A program made the position numbers and the translations under genes. The notes beneath the pieces were generated by a model, which saw nothing but the letters and a program-made list of their open reading frames with translations, did no database searches and had not been told where the DNA came from. Shown here in pieces: positions 19,604 to 27,276 of a DNA stretch of 51,248 nt; the stretch's first letter is position 1, and every line of letters starts with the position of its first letter. Source of the stretch: Zoogloeaceae bacterium (GTDB lineage Bacteria > Pseudomonadota > Gammaproteobacteria > Burkholderiales > Rhodocyclaceae); the NCBI GenBank assembly GCA_031277315.1, contig JAITMP010000014.1, positions 1 to 51,248 of the forward strand, in the 5' to 3' direction.

Positions 19604-20758
19604 ATGAAACGCGGTCTTACCGGACACTATCTGCCCATCTCGACTGTGGGTGAGACTTGCCGAGCTTTTGTCCCCAATCCACTGCCGCCGCAGCCGCCCC
19701 TGCAGCTGGACGACCGGCTGCACACGCTGGCGCAAAACGCCGCGCTGACGCTGGGCCGTCTGGATGCACTGTCGGCCCTGCTGCCCGATCCGCAGGTGTT
19801 TCTGTATTCCTATGTGCGCAAAGAGGCCGTGTTGTCCTCGCAAATCGAGGGCACGCAGTCCTCGCTGTCCGACCTGCTGCTGTACGAGGCCGAAGGCAAC
19901 CCCGGCGCACCGCTGGATGATGTGCGAGAAGTCTCGAATTACGTTGCCGCGCTGGAATTGGGCATTGCCCGGATGCAGGAAGGGCTACCGCTCTCATTGC
20001 GCCTGATCCGCGAAATCCATGCCGTGCTGTTGCACGACGGGCGCGGCGCGAGCAAGTCCCCCGGTGAATTCCGCCGCAACCAGAACTGGATCGGCGGCAC
20101 GCGCCCCGGCAACGCGCGCCATGTTCCGCCACCGCCGGACAAAGTATTGGAGTGCATGGGCGCGCTGGAAAATTTCCTGCACGGTCAGCCCGTGGCCCTG
20201 CCGGTGCTGATTCGCGCCGCGCTGGCGCATGTGCAGTTCGAAACCATCCATCCCTTTCTGGATGGCAATGGCCGCTTGGGTCGCTTGCTGATTGTTTTTT
20301 TGCTTCACGCCGAAGGCGTACTGCGTCAGCCGTTGTTGTATTTATCGCTGTATTTCAAGCAACACCGCAGCCGTTATTACGATCTGCTCCAGGCCGTGCG
20401 GCTTGAAGGCGACTGGGAAGAATGGATCGAATTCTTCCTCGAAGGCATCATTGAAGTAGCCACCGGCGCGGTGGATACCGCGCAGCAGTTGATGGCGCTG
20501 TTCCAACAACACCAGCAACAAATACGCGGAATTGGCCGTGGCGCGGCATCCGCGCTGCGCCTGTTCGAGCACTTGCAGCGCCAGCCAGTTTCCACTGCGC
20601 CGCGCGCGGCTGCCGCCACCGGCATGACGTTCAACACCGCCAAGAGCGCCTTCCGTGCCTTGACCGCTCTGGGCATCGTCACTGCCGCCGATGAGCTTAA
20701 ATACGGCAAGTACTATACCTACACCGAATATCTGGCTCTGCTGAATCGGGATGTCTGA
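19604..20758 (+). CDS. Fic-domain AMPylase with N-terminal inhibitory motif
   Basis: Fic enzymes transfer AMP from ATP to hydroxyl side chains of target proteins. The active-site motif HPFLDGNGRLGR is at 216-227 and includes the catalytic His and the nucleotide-binding residues. An N-terminal SSQIEG at 78-83 matches the [S/T]xxxE[G/N] inhibitory helix, placing it with self-inhibited Fic proteins. The C-terminal 70 residues look like a winged-helix domain, as in the large 370-390-residue class. I start at ATG 19604 (384 residues); a TTG at 19577 is in frame but less likely. No FicT-style antitoxin gene is adjacent, which fits built-in inhibition. The target is unknown. Confidence 0.9.
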   Translation: MKRGLTGHYLPISTVGETCRAFVPNPLPPQPPLQLDDRLHTLAQNAALTLGRLDALSALLPDPQVFLYSYVRKEAVLSSQIEGTQSSLSDLLLYEAEGNPGAPLDDVREVSNYVAALELGIARMQEGLPLSLRLIREIHAVLLHDGRGASKSPGEFRRNQNWIGGTRPGNARHVPPPPDKVLECMGALENFLHGQPVALPVLIRAALAHVQFETIHPFLDGNGRLGRLLIVFLLHAEGVLRQPLLYLSLYFKQHRSRYYDLLQAVRLEGDWEEWIEFFLEGIIEVATGAVDTAQQLMALFQQHQQQIRGIGRGAASALRLFEHLQRQPVSTAPRAAAATGMTFNTAKSAFRALTALGIVTAADELKYGKYYTYTEYLALLNRDV

Positions 20759-20878
20759 CATCGCCCGTCAGGCCCTTGCAGCCGACCCGGTGAGTCGGCC
20801 AAGCGCCTCACATGGCATTCAACGCGGACATGCCACAAGCAACGCGCCGGTTGCTTCAACCAGTCAGCAACCTGTTTC

Positions 20879-20947
20879 TCAAACGCACAGCATCACCAGC
20901 AACGACAGGCTGGTGGTGACCCAGAAGACGACGGGATCGGGGTTCAT
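20879..20947 (-). CDS. Possible 22-residue single-helix membrane peptide
   Basis: A short frame, ATG 20947 to TGA, encodes 22 residues. After MNPDP it is almost wholly hydrophobic (VVFWVTTSLSLLVMLC), enough for one membrane helix. An AAGGAG ribosome site sits 7 bases before the ATG, better than that of many longer genes here. It lies 116 bp downstream of the WYL regulator on the same strand, so it could be on that transcript. Small helices of this type often adjust larger membrane complexes, but no partner is obvious. Codon evidence is weak at this length, so it is a candidate only. Confidence 0.45.
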   Translation of the reverse strand: MNPDPVVFWVTTSLSLLVMLCV

Positions 20948-21063
20948 GGCATGGCTCCTTTTGTGTCCATGCCAGGCAGGATACGGGGCGGGAGGCTCAG
21001 GGGATGAGCCTTGGTTTTGATGCCGGCTGCCAGCGCGAAAGTTGTTTCGGCAGACTTGTTTCG

Positions 21064-22035
21064 TCAGTACTGGCCGAGCGCGGCGGCGAGTTGGGCGGCG
21101 ACTTCCTTGCGCAGGGCGGCGGGGGCGAGCACTTCGACGCCGGCGCCGTGCTTGAGAATATCCATCGCCAGTTCGCGGCTGTCGGCGTAGGGAATTTGCA
21201 GCAGATAGGATCCGTCTTTCTCGAAGCGTGCTTTCTGCTTCGGATGCCATTGTTCTGTCGACACCCAGCGCGCCCGCTCCGGCGTGAAGCGCAATTTGGC
21301 CCGCTGCACCTTGCGCCCGGAGAAGATGCCGTAGCCGGCGCCGAGCACTGAATCGAGCGTTTTTTCCGGCACGTTGCGGGCCGGCTGCTCAATGATTTCG
21401 GCGCGGCGGATGGCGTCCACGGCGAAGCTGCGCAAGTCGTTGCGCAGATGACACCAAGCGTCGAGATACCAGTTGTCGCGGTAGTGCACCAGTCTTTGCG
21501 GCGATATTTCGCGCTCGATAGTCTCGTCGCGCGCCCGCACGTAGTGGGCGATCAGCAAGCGTTTGCGCCGCAGCAGGGCGGAGCCGACGACGGCGAAATG
21601 GTCGAGCGCCAGCCGGCGCGAAGCCATGCCGAGAATGCGGATGCGCTTGTGGATTTCCTCGCTGGTATCGTCAGCCGTGCCGAGCAGCGCGCGCAGGCGC
21701 GAGAGCAGCGGCGCGATGTGCGGCCCGAGCAGGCCGCCGGGATCGAGGTTCATGAGCAGGTGCTGCATGGTGAGGAGGGCGTGCACTTCCTGCGCCGAAA
21801 ACCACAGGCCGGGCAGTTCGTATTGCGCCGCGCCGCCTTCCCGCGCCGCGAAGCGGTAGCCGCCCGCCTCGCGGTCCCAGACGATGGGCGCGTTGAGGCG
21901 GTTGCGCATGTATTCGAGATCGCGCTTGATGGTGGCGCGCGAAACTTCCAGCGTCTCGACGAGGCGCGAGAAGGGAACGGCTTTTTTTTCGTTGAGGAGC
22001 TGGTCGATGCGGTAGAAACGCTCGGTGCGGTCCAT
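21064..22035 (-). CDS. WYL-domain transcriptional regulator (YafY type)
   Basis: A 323-residue regulator with an N-terminal winged helix (RIDQLLNEKKAVPFSRLVETLEVSRATIKRDL region, about 9-45), a central WYL domain (LLIAHYVRARDE... NWYLDAWCHLRNDLRSFAVDAI) and a C-terminal WCX extension. WYL domains sense ligands, often nucleic acid or nucleotide signals. Two ATGs stand in tandem; AGGAGG is too close to the first, so I use the second. It lies 33 bp after a ClpX-like gene on the same strand and is likely co-transcribed with it, a pairing that suggests the regulator controls or senses the unfoldase's activity. Confidence 0.9.
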   Translation of the reverse strand: MDRTERFYRIDQLLNEKKAVPFSRLVETLEVSRATIKRDLEYMRNRLNAPIVWDREAGGYRFAAREGGAAQYELPGLWFSAQEVHALLTMQHLLMNLDPGGLLGPHIAPLLSRLRALLGTADDTSEEIHKRIRILGMASRRLALDHFAVVGSALLRRKRLLIAHYVRARDETIEREISPQRLVHYRDNWYLDAWCHLRNDLRSFAVDAIRRAEIIEQPARNVPEKTLDSVLGAGYGIFSGRKVQRAKLRFTPERARWVSTEQWHPKQKARFEKDGSYLLQIPYADSRELAMDILKHGAGVEVLAPAALRKEVAAQLAAALGQY

Positions 22036-22068
22036 CATCCCTCCTGTAGCCGTTTTCCGTGGGCTGGA

Positions 22069-23091
22069 TTATGCCTCATGCAGCGGAACGCCCTCGGCGC
22101 TCAGGTAGCGCGGCGGCTCGAAAAGGGAGGCGATGACGACACGGGCGATGCGTTTGTCATCGGGCACGACGTAGAGCGCGGGGGTCAGCATCTCCTCGAA
22201 AATGCCGCGCAGGCTGCGCGCGCCGACCTTGTATTCGATGGCGAGATCGGCGATCTGCTCGAACACCGCCGGCTCGACCGTCAACTCGACGCCTTCGCCG
22301 CGCAGAATCTCGACGAACTGGCGGTAGAGCGCGTTGCGCGGCACGGTCATGATGCGCACCAGCATCTCCTTGTCGAGTTCTCCGAAGCTGGCGATGATCG
22401 GCAGCCGTCCGGCAAACTCGGGAATGAGGCCGAACTCGAACAGGTCGGTCGGTTTGACGCGGGCATTGAGCCGGTCGAGGATGCGCTGGTCATCGCCGCC
22501 GGTGGCGGAAATGAAGCCGAAGGCGTGCGTGCGCGCCAGAATGCTGCCCAGGCCGACGAAAGCGCCGCCGCAGATGAACAGAATGTGCGTGGTGTCGATG
22601 TACTGGCCGCCGCGCAACCGCACCGGCGCGCCTTCCATGATTTTCAGCAGCGCGTGCTGCACGCTCTCGCCGGAGGAACCGCGCGCCTGACCGCTGATGG
22701 CTTTCAGCTTGTCCACCTCGTCGATGAAGATGATGCCGCATTGCGCCCGCGCCACGTCGCCACCGGCTTTCTCCAGCAGCCGTTGCAGGATGGCGTCCAG
22801 TTCCTCATTCACGTACTCGGTTTGCGCCAGCGAAGTGGCGTCGGCTGTCACGAAAGGCACTTTCAGCGCCCGCGCCAGCGTCTCGCACAGCAGCGTCTTG
22901 CCGGTGCCGGTGGGGCCGATCAGCAGCACGTTGCTCTTGGCCAGTTCGATGTGCTCGTTCCCGATGTGCTCCTTTCTCTCCCGGCCAAGTTTCTTGTAAT
23001 GCGAATAAACGGCGACGGCGAGAATCTTCTTCGCTTCTTCCTGCCCGATCACGTACTGATCGAGATATTTGACGATGGCGCTGGGTGTCAT
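22069..23091 (-). CDS. ClpX-like AAA+ unfoldase lacking the zinc-binding domain
   Basis: The 340 residues align with the AAA+ body of ClpX from its DDYVIGQ region to the C-terminus, here as DQYVIGQEEAKK. Walker A GPTGTGKT is at 59-66, Walker B IIFIDE at 120-125, the arginine finger in PEFAGRLP and sensor 2 in GARSLR. The N-terminal zinc-binding domain (about 60 residues in ClpX) that docks adaptors is absent. The pore loop usually written GYVG is EYVN here, the RKH loop is shortened to PVRLRGGQY, and the ClpP-docking IGF loop is replaced by an AFGF sequence. It is therefore a divergent paralog, perhaps using ClpP poorly or acting alone. GGGAGA precedes ATG 23091. The main clpX is not in the window. 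Confidence 0.9.
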   Translation of the reverse strand: MTPSAIVKYLDQYVIGQEEAKKILAVAVYSHYKKLGRERKEHIGNEHIELAKSNVLLIGPTGTGKTLLCETLARALKVPFVTADATSLAQTEYVNEELDAILQRLLEKAGGDVARAQCGIIFIDEVDKLKAISGQARGSSGESVQHALLKIMEGAPVRLRGGQYIDTTHILFICGGAFVGLGSILARTHAFGFISATGGDDQRILDRLNARVKPTDLFEFGLIPEFAGRLPIIASFGELDKEMLVRIMTVPRNALYRQFVEILRGEGVELTVEPAVFEQIADLAIEYKVGARSLRGIFEEMLTPALYVVPDDKRIARVVIASLFEPPRYLSAEGVPLHEA

Positions 23092-23134
23092 GCGGGCAAT
23101 CTCCCGTCAATCCGGCGTGGATAATAATCGCGGT

Positions 23135-24373
23135 TCATCGAGCCGCTTCGGATTCGCGTTTGAAGCGGGCAACGGCGTCGTGAAGTTCCTGGCGCAGCCT
23201 GGCGGCGGCGCGCCCATCATCCTTCTTGCTGTTCTTTTTGCTGTTCTTCTTGCTATTTTTTTTGCTGCCCTTTTTACTGCTTTTCTTGCTTTTCTTGCCA
23301 TCGCTGGCGCTGTGCTTGCTCTCCTCCCGCCGCAACTGTTCGAGGATGCCGGAGATTTCCGAAGGCGCGCCGGCGTGGTCGGCCTCGGCCGGCGTGGTAA
23401 CGGCGGCGCCGGCCTTCACCGCCGCATAGAGCAGTTCAGCGCGTTCGCGGCCAGCCTGTCCCTGCTCGGCGGTAATCACCAGCGCCGCAGGCTTGCCGCT
23501 CTTGCCGCTATCGCGCGCCTGCTCGCTATCGTAACGGTGCAGCGCCAGCGCGGCATACAGCGCCTTGCGCAACTCGCCGGTCGGCTTGCCGGCCGCTTGC
23601 GCCTGCTGCATTTTCTCCACGATCAGGCCGATCTCCGGCGGCACGGGCACCGATTTTTTCGCCTCGCCGAAGGCTTCCGGCTGTTTCACCGCGCCGGCAA
23701 ACGTCTCCGCGCTGGATACCATTTTCGCAATGCCGTAGTTGCGGTTGCGCATGGCGAAAGCCATCGCGTCATCGCCCCATTCATTGACGAGGCGCGTATC
23801 GGCGCCGGCTTCGAGCAAGGCGCCGACAAGCGCGCTCTGGCCTTCGCGCGCGGCCAGCATCAGCGCCGACGAATCGTTCGTCGTGCGCGCATTCACGTCG
23901 GCGCCCCGCGCCATCAGCAAGCGGGCGATGCCGTCGTGTCCGGCGAAGACGGCGTAGTGCAAGGCGCTCCAGCGTTTGCCTTCGCGGTTGACCGTCGCGC
24001 CGCGCTCCAGCAGTAATTGCACGGCATCAGCATGGCCGCGCCAGGCAGCCAGTTGCAAAGCCTGCTCGTCGAAACGGTTGACGAAACCGACATCGGCGCC
24101 GTGATCGAGAAAGAGGCGGATCAATTCCAGATTGCCGTTCCATGCCGCGACCATCAGGCCGCTGCCGATGCGGTCGGCCTCGTAGTCGGGCGGCAAACCC
24201 TCCGCCAGCCATTGCCTCACGGCGCGGACATTGCCCGCCTCGACGGCAATGCCGTATTCGAGCGGCGTCGGCGGCGCGGCCCAAGCCGGGCGCAGCAGGC
24301 AGATCAGAAGCAGGAATGCGAGGAAACGCAAAGAGGAATGCAAAAGGGGACGCGGGAATAATACGGTTTTCAT
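23135..24373 (-). CDS. Secreted ankyrin-repeat protein with lysine/serine-rich tail
   Basis: The 412-residue protein begins with a signal peptide (MKTVLFPRPL..., hydrophobic core FLAFLLLICLL, likely cleavage after Ala32 in AWA-APP), so it is periplasmic or exported. Residues 35-220 hold five or six ankyrin repeats, for example DHGADVGFVNRFDEQALQLA. A linker follows, then a tail at 359-384 built of repeated KKNSKK-type units, then a helical end rich in Arg and Glu. ATG 24373 is chosen because the signal peptide starts there; the ribosome site is weak. It is divergent from a TonB-like gene. Ankyrin arrays bind proteins; the basic tail could bind nucleic acid or acidic envelope polymers. Confidence 0.85.
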   Translation of the reverse strand: MKTVLFPRPLLHSSLRFLAFLLLICLLRPAWAAPPTPLEYGIAVEAGNVRAVRQWLAEGLPPDYEADRIGSGLMVAAWNGNLELIRLFLDHGADVGFVNRFDEQALQLAAWRGHADAVQLLLERGATVNREGKRWSALHYAVFAGHDGIARLLMARGADVNARTTNDSSALMLAAREGQSALVGALLEAGADTRLVNEWGDDAMAFAMRNRNYGIAKMVSSAETFAGAVKQPEAFGEAKKSVPVPPEIGLIVEKMQQAQAAGKPTGELRKALYAALALHRYDSEQARDSGKSGKPAALVITAEQGQAGRERAELLYAAVKAGAAVTTPAEADHAGAPSEISGILEQLRREESKHSASDGKKSKKSSKKGSKKNSKKNSKKNSKKDDGRAAARLRQELHDAVARFKRESEAAR

Positions 24374-24461
24374 GAGCGTAATAAAGTTGGCTGCGCGGGC
24401 GGACGGGGTATCGGCCCCGTACCCCGCCCTTGACCAAGCGGGCCGCGTTTCATTCCGCCCC

Positions 24462-24492
24462 CTTGAATCCCCCAATTCTTGAATCCCCCAAT
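24462..24492. repeat. 16-bp tandem duplication
   Basis: CTTGAATCCCCCAAT occurs twice with a period of 16 bp in the gap between the ankyrin and TonB-like genes. Function is not apparent. Confidence 0.8.
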
Positions 24493-24572
24493 GTCAGTCT
24501 CCGCGACAAAACCACGGGGAATAAATTTTATAGCAAAATACCGCATCATCCGGCTGATCATCGCCCATCTTC

Positions 24573-25079
24573 ATGTTATCCCGCCGTTTCCTGCTCGCCC
24601 TGGCGGCATCGCTCGCCCTGCACCTTCCCCTGCTCGGCCTCGGCTTGCCGGGCGGAGAAATCGCCCCGCGCAAAACGGCCATCAGCGCCCATCTGCTGCC
24701 GCCCGTCACAGTGCAGCCGACGGAACCGCTGCTCAAGGACACGCTCGCGGAACCCGTCGCCCCAACACCACCAGCACCGCCCGCCGACGCCCGCCGGCAC
24801 AGCACGGCGTCGCGCCCGGCCCAGCCCGCCGCGCAGCCGAAGCTCTCTCCGATCGACTTCTATCCGCCTGAAGCCATCGCGCGCGGCATCGAAGGCGAGG
24901 TGCGCCTGCTGCTGACGCTGGACGCTGACGGCACCATCCTCGCCATCGACATCGCCGCCAGCAGCGGCCATGCCATCCTCGACGAAGCCGCGATCAAAGC
25001 CGCCCGCGCCACCGCCCGTCTGCCCGAAGCCGGCGCGGGCGAAATGATCCTGCCGGTGGTGTTCAAGCTGCGGCGTTAG
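24573..25079 (+). CDS. TonB-like energy transducer (short)
   Basis: A 168-residue protein with an N-terminal membrane anchor (about 5-25), a Pro/Ala-rich periplasmic spacer at about 55-90 (APTPPAPPA) and a C-terminal TonB fold (EGEVRLLLTLDADGTI...ILDEAAIKAARA). TonB passes proton-motive force from ExbB-ExbD to outer-membrane receptors. No exbB, exbD or receptor gene is nearby, and the spacer is short, so it may be an accessory TonB or a TonB-domain protein with another role. Its last 4 bases overlap the end of the convergent toxin gene. Confidence 0.82.
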   Translation: MLSRRFLLALAASLALHLPLLGLGLPGGEIAPRKTAISAHLLPPVTVQPTEPLLKDTLAEPVAPTPPAPPADARRHSTASRPAQPAAQPKLSPIDFYPPEAIARGIEGEVRLLLTLDADGTILAIDIAASSGHAILDEAAIKAARATARLPEAGAGEMILPVVFKLRR

Positions 25080-25483
25080 CGCTGTCGTTTGACGGCTTGC
25101 GCGGCGGCTTTGAGCGCCTTGTGCATGCCGATATGCAGGCTGCCGAGTTTCGGCGTTTGCCCGTGCGCCGGATGCGGCGGAACGGCAAAAAACGTGTCAT
25201 TCCAGGGCAGCTCGACCAAATTGGCAAGATCAAACTTGGTATCCCAGGACAAGCCGGCAACTTCCCACGCGGTTTTGTTTTCCGCTTTGCGAATGGCAAA
25301 CTCGCCGGCATTCAGACGATCGAGCTTCTGCGATGTGCCGTAAGCCACTTTGACGGTCTGTCCGTCTTCGTATTCGGTTACGGCGATCACCAGCGCCGGA
25401 CGAGGCTTCGGCCCCGGAGCATCGCGGGGCCGCTGCGGAAAACGACACCAAACGATGTCTCCCGGGCTGGGCAATTCCCGCAT
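25076..25483 (-). CDS. PemK/MazF-like toxin of a type II toxin-antitoxin pair
   Basis: The N-terminus GDIVWCRFP...GPKPRPALVIAV matches the PemK/MazF ribonuclease fold, whose members cut mRNA at short sequences. The protein has 135 residues, somewhat longer than typical MazF (about 110), with a basic C-terminal tail KALKAAAQAVKRQR. It starts 9 bp after the antitoxin stop, so the two are one operon with the antitoxin first. The 3' end overlaps the convergent TonB-like gene by 4 bp. Confidence 0.8.
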   Translation of the reverse strand: MRELPSPGDIVWCRFPQRPRDAPGPKPRPALVIAVTEYEDGQTVKVAYGTSQKLDRLNAGEFAIRKAENKTAWEVAGLSWDTKFDLANLVELPWNDTFFAVPPHPAHGQTPKLGSLHIGMHKALKAAAQAVKRQR

Positions 25484-25492
25484 TGATGGCGC

Positions 25493-25756
25493 TTAAAGCA
25501 AAGACCGCGTTCTGACTGCCTTGCCCTTCGGCAGCATGGGCGCGGCGGCCTTGCGCAAGCGCTTGATGTCGCCTTGCGCCAGCGGCCCGTCATCGGCCTC
25601 GTAGGCGGGCAGGATTTCTTTTGCGAAACGGGAAATGGCCAGATGCACGACCATCGTTTCGCTGACATCCATTTCTTCCGCCAGCGCCTTCAACGTTTCC
25701 CGCGTGACGCCGTAAGAAGAATCTTTCGCCTTGAATTTCAGCAGCAGATTGCTCAT
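25493..25756 (-). CDS. Antitoxin partner of the PemK/MazF-like toxin
   Basis: An 87-residue protein directly upstream of the toxin. The segment SYGVTRETLKALAEEMDVSETMVVHLAISRFA looks like a ribbon-helix-helix or related small DNA-binding fold, and the basic C-terminal half (KRLRKAAAPMLPKGKAVRTRS) would wrap the toxin. A palindrome lies 19 bp upstream of its ATG, as expected for autorepression. The family could not be named more exactly. Confidence 0.72.
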   Translation of the reverse strand: MSNLLLKFKAKDSSYGVTRETLKALAEEMDVSETMVVHLAISRFAKEILPAYEADDGPLAQGDIKRLRKAAAPMLPKGKAVRTRSLL

Positions 25757-25775
25757 GACCGGGCTTTCATCTGAT

Positions 25776-25794
25776 GTATATATTCATTATATAC
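25776..25794. promoter_or_regulatory. Palindromic operator of the toxin-antitoxin pair
   Basis: GTATATATTCATTATATAC has perfect 7-bp arms around 5 bp. On the minus strand it includes a TATAAT-type -10, so binding by the antitoxin complex would block its own promoter. Confidence 0.6.
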
Positions 25795-25817
25795 CAAGAA
25801 ACGATGCCGCCCGGCGC

Positions 25818-26594
25818 TTACCTGGCAATGCTGGCGCCGCCGTCGACGGTGATGATCTGGCCGGTGATGTGGCGCGAGGCGGCGGAGGCGAGGAAGACCG
25901 CCGCGCCCATCAAATCCTCATCGCCGCCGAGACGGCCGAGCGGCGTCGTGGCGACGATGCGGTCGCCGATTTGACTCAGCAGGCCGCGCGTCATCTTCGA
26001 CGGAAAAAAACCGGGACAGAGGGCATTCACGTTGATGTTGTGGCGGCCCCATTCCGCCGCCAGCGCGCGGGTGAAATTCACCACCGCGCCCTTGCTGGCG
26101 TTGTAAGCGACGGTGCGCAATTCCGGCGGATTGCCGGAAAGACCGGCTACCGAGGCGATGTTGATGATCTTGCCCGAGCGCCGCGGAATCATGCAGCGCC
26201 GGCCAATCTCGCGGCTGAGAAAAAACGTGGCGTCGACATTGAGCCGCATCAGCTTGTGCCAGGCGGCGTCGGGATAATCCTCCGCCGGCGCGGCCCAGTT
26301 GGCGCCGGCGTTGTTCACCAGAATGTCGATGACGCCGTACTTTCCCAGCACGGCATCCGTCAGGGCGGGAATCTGTTCCGGGCGGGAAAGATCGGCGGCG
26401 ACGCTCAGCGTTTCAATGCCGCCGGCTTCGAGGCGCGCTTTGGCCTCCTCCAATTCGTCCGCCTTGCGCGCGGCGATCGCCACCTTCGCCCCCATCCCGC
26501 CCAGCGCCTCGGCCATCTGCAAACCGAGTCCGCGCGAACCGCCGGTGACGAGGGCAATCTTGCCGCTCAGATCGAACAACTGCTTGACGTTCAT
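25818..26594 (-). CDS. Short-chain dehydrogenase/reductase
   Basis: A classical SDR of 258 residues: cofactor motif TGGSRGLG at 17-24, NNAG at about 94-97, and catalytic Ser148, Tyr164 and Lys168 (YNASK). The end, GQIITVDGG, is also typical. ATG 26594 has AAGGAAG upstream; the same frame stays open far beyond it but through another gene. Members of this subgroup reduce 3-oxoacyl or sugar-acid substrates; the substrate here is not clear. It follows the CDP-alcohol phosphatidyltransferase by 86 bp on the same strand. Confidence 0.9.
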   Translation of the reverse strand: MNVKQLFDLSGKIALVTGGSRGLGLQMAEALGGMGAKVAIAARKADELEEAKARLEAGGIETLSVAADLSRPEQIPALTDAVLGKYGVIDILVNNAGANWAAPAEDYPDAAWHKLMRLNVDATFFLSREIGRRCMIPRRSGKIINIASVAGLSGNPPELRTVAYNASKGAVVNFTRALAAEWGRHNINVNALCPGFFPSKMTRGLLSQIGDRIVATTPLGRLGGDEDLMGAAVFLASAASRHITGQIITVDGGASIAR

Positions 26595-26680
26595 CGGCTT
26601 CCTTTCAAGTCGGAATAACGAATAGACCGCGAACAGGCCGCCGCCGGGCTTGCGGCGGGCGTGCGCTTTGTATATAAATC

Positions 26681-27226
26681 TCAGCGCTGCCCGCGCTCGG
26701 CCCCTTTTTTCCACCAGACCCACACGTAATGGGCGCCGGAAATCAGCACCGAGGCGAACAGCAGCAGGAACAGCGGCGTCAGCCAGGCATCGGCCTCGAC
26801 GAGCTTGCCCGCCTCGGCCAAAACCAGGGCAAGCACGCCGAATTCGAGCAAGGTGTTGATTTTCGACAAGCGCGTCGGCGCCATCTCGATGTGGCCGACG
26901 ACGAAGCGGTAAGCGATGGCGCCGGCGACGATGATGGCATCGCGCAGAACAATCGCCACCGCCAGCCAGACCGGCAGCATGCCCTGCGCCGCTTGCAGCA
27001 AGGCGACGGTCATCATGGTCATCTTGTCGGCAACCGGATCGAGCACGGCGCCGAACTGGGATATCTGGTTCAGGCGCCGGGCGAGAAAGCCGTCGAGCCA
27101 GTCGCCGGCGGCGGCGGCGATGAAAACGGCGAAGGCCAGCTTGTAATCGTGGTCGAGCAGCAGAAAGGCAATCGCCGGAATCAGCAGAATCCGGACGATG
27201 GTGATGATGTTGGGCAGCGTGAACAT
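26681..27226 (-). CDS. CDP-alcohol phosphatidyltransferase (PgsA-like)
   Basis: An integral membrane enzyme joining a CDP-activated lipid to an alcohol. The family signature D(x)2DG(x)2AR(x)8G(x)3D(x)3D is complete in the DWLDGFLARRLNQ...GAVLDPVADK stretch. I begin at ATG 27226 (MFTLPNIITIVRIL), giving 181 residues and the usual N-terminus of PgsA-like proteins; a TTG at 27262 is in frame. Several membrane helices are evident. It is close to phosphatidylglycerophosphate synthase, but paralogs with other alcohols exist, so no symbol is given. Confidence 0.88.
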   Translation of the reverse strand: MFTLPNIITIVRILLIPAIAFLLLDHDYKLAFAVFIAAAAGDWLDGFLARRLNQISQFGAVLDPVADKMTMMTVALLQAAQGMLPVWLAVAIVLRDAIIVAGAIAYRFVVGHIEMAPTRLSKINTLLEFGVLALVLAEAGKLVEADAWLTPLFLLLFASVLISGAHYVWVWWKKGAERGQR

Positions 27227-27276
27227 GCGGAGAATGATGCCCCGAGTCGCGGCGGCAAGCAACCAACGGTGAGACG

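Noticed and set aside
20751-21020. 89-codon plus-strand frame after fic
   Set aside because: It overlaps the fic stop, has no ribosome site and no protein-like character; the opposite strand has the better small-gene signal.
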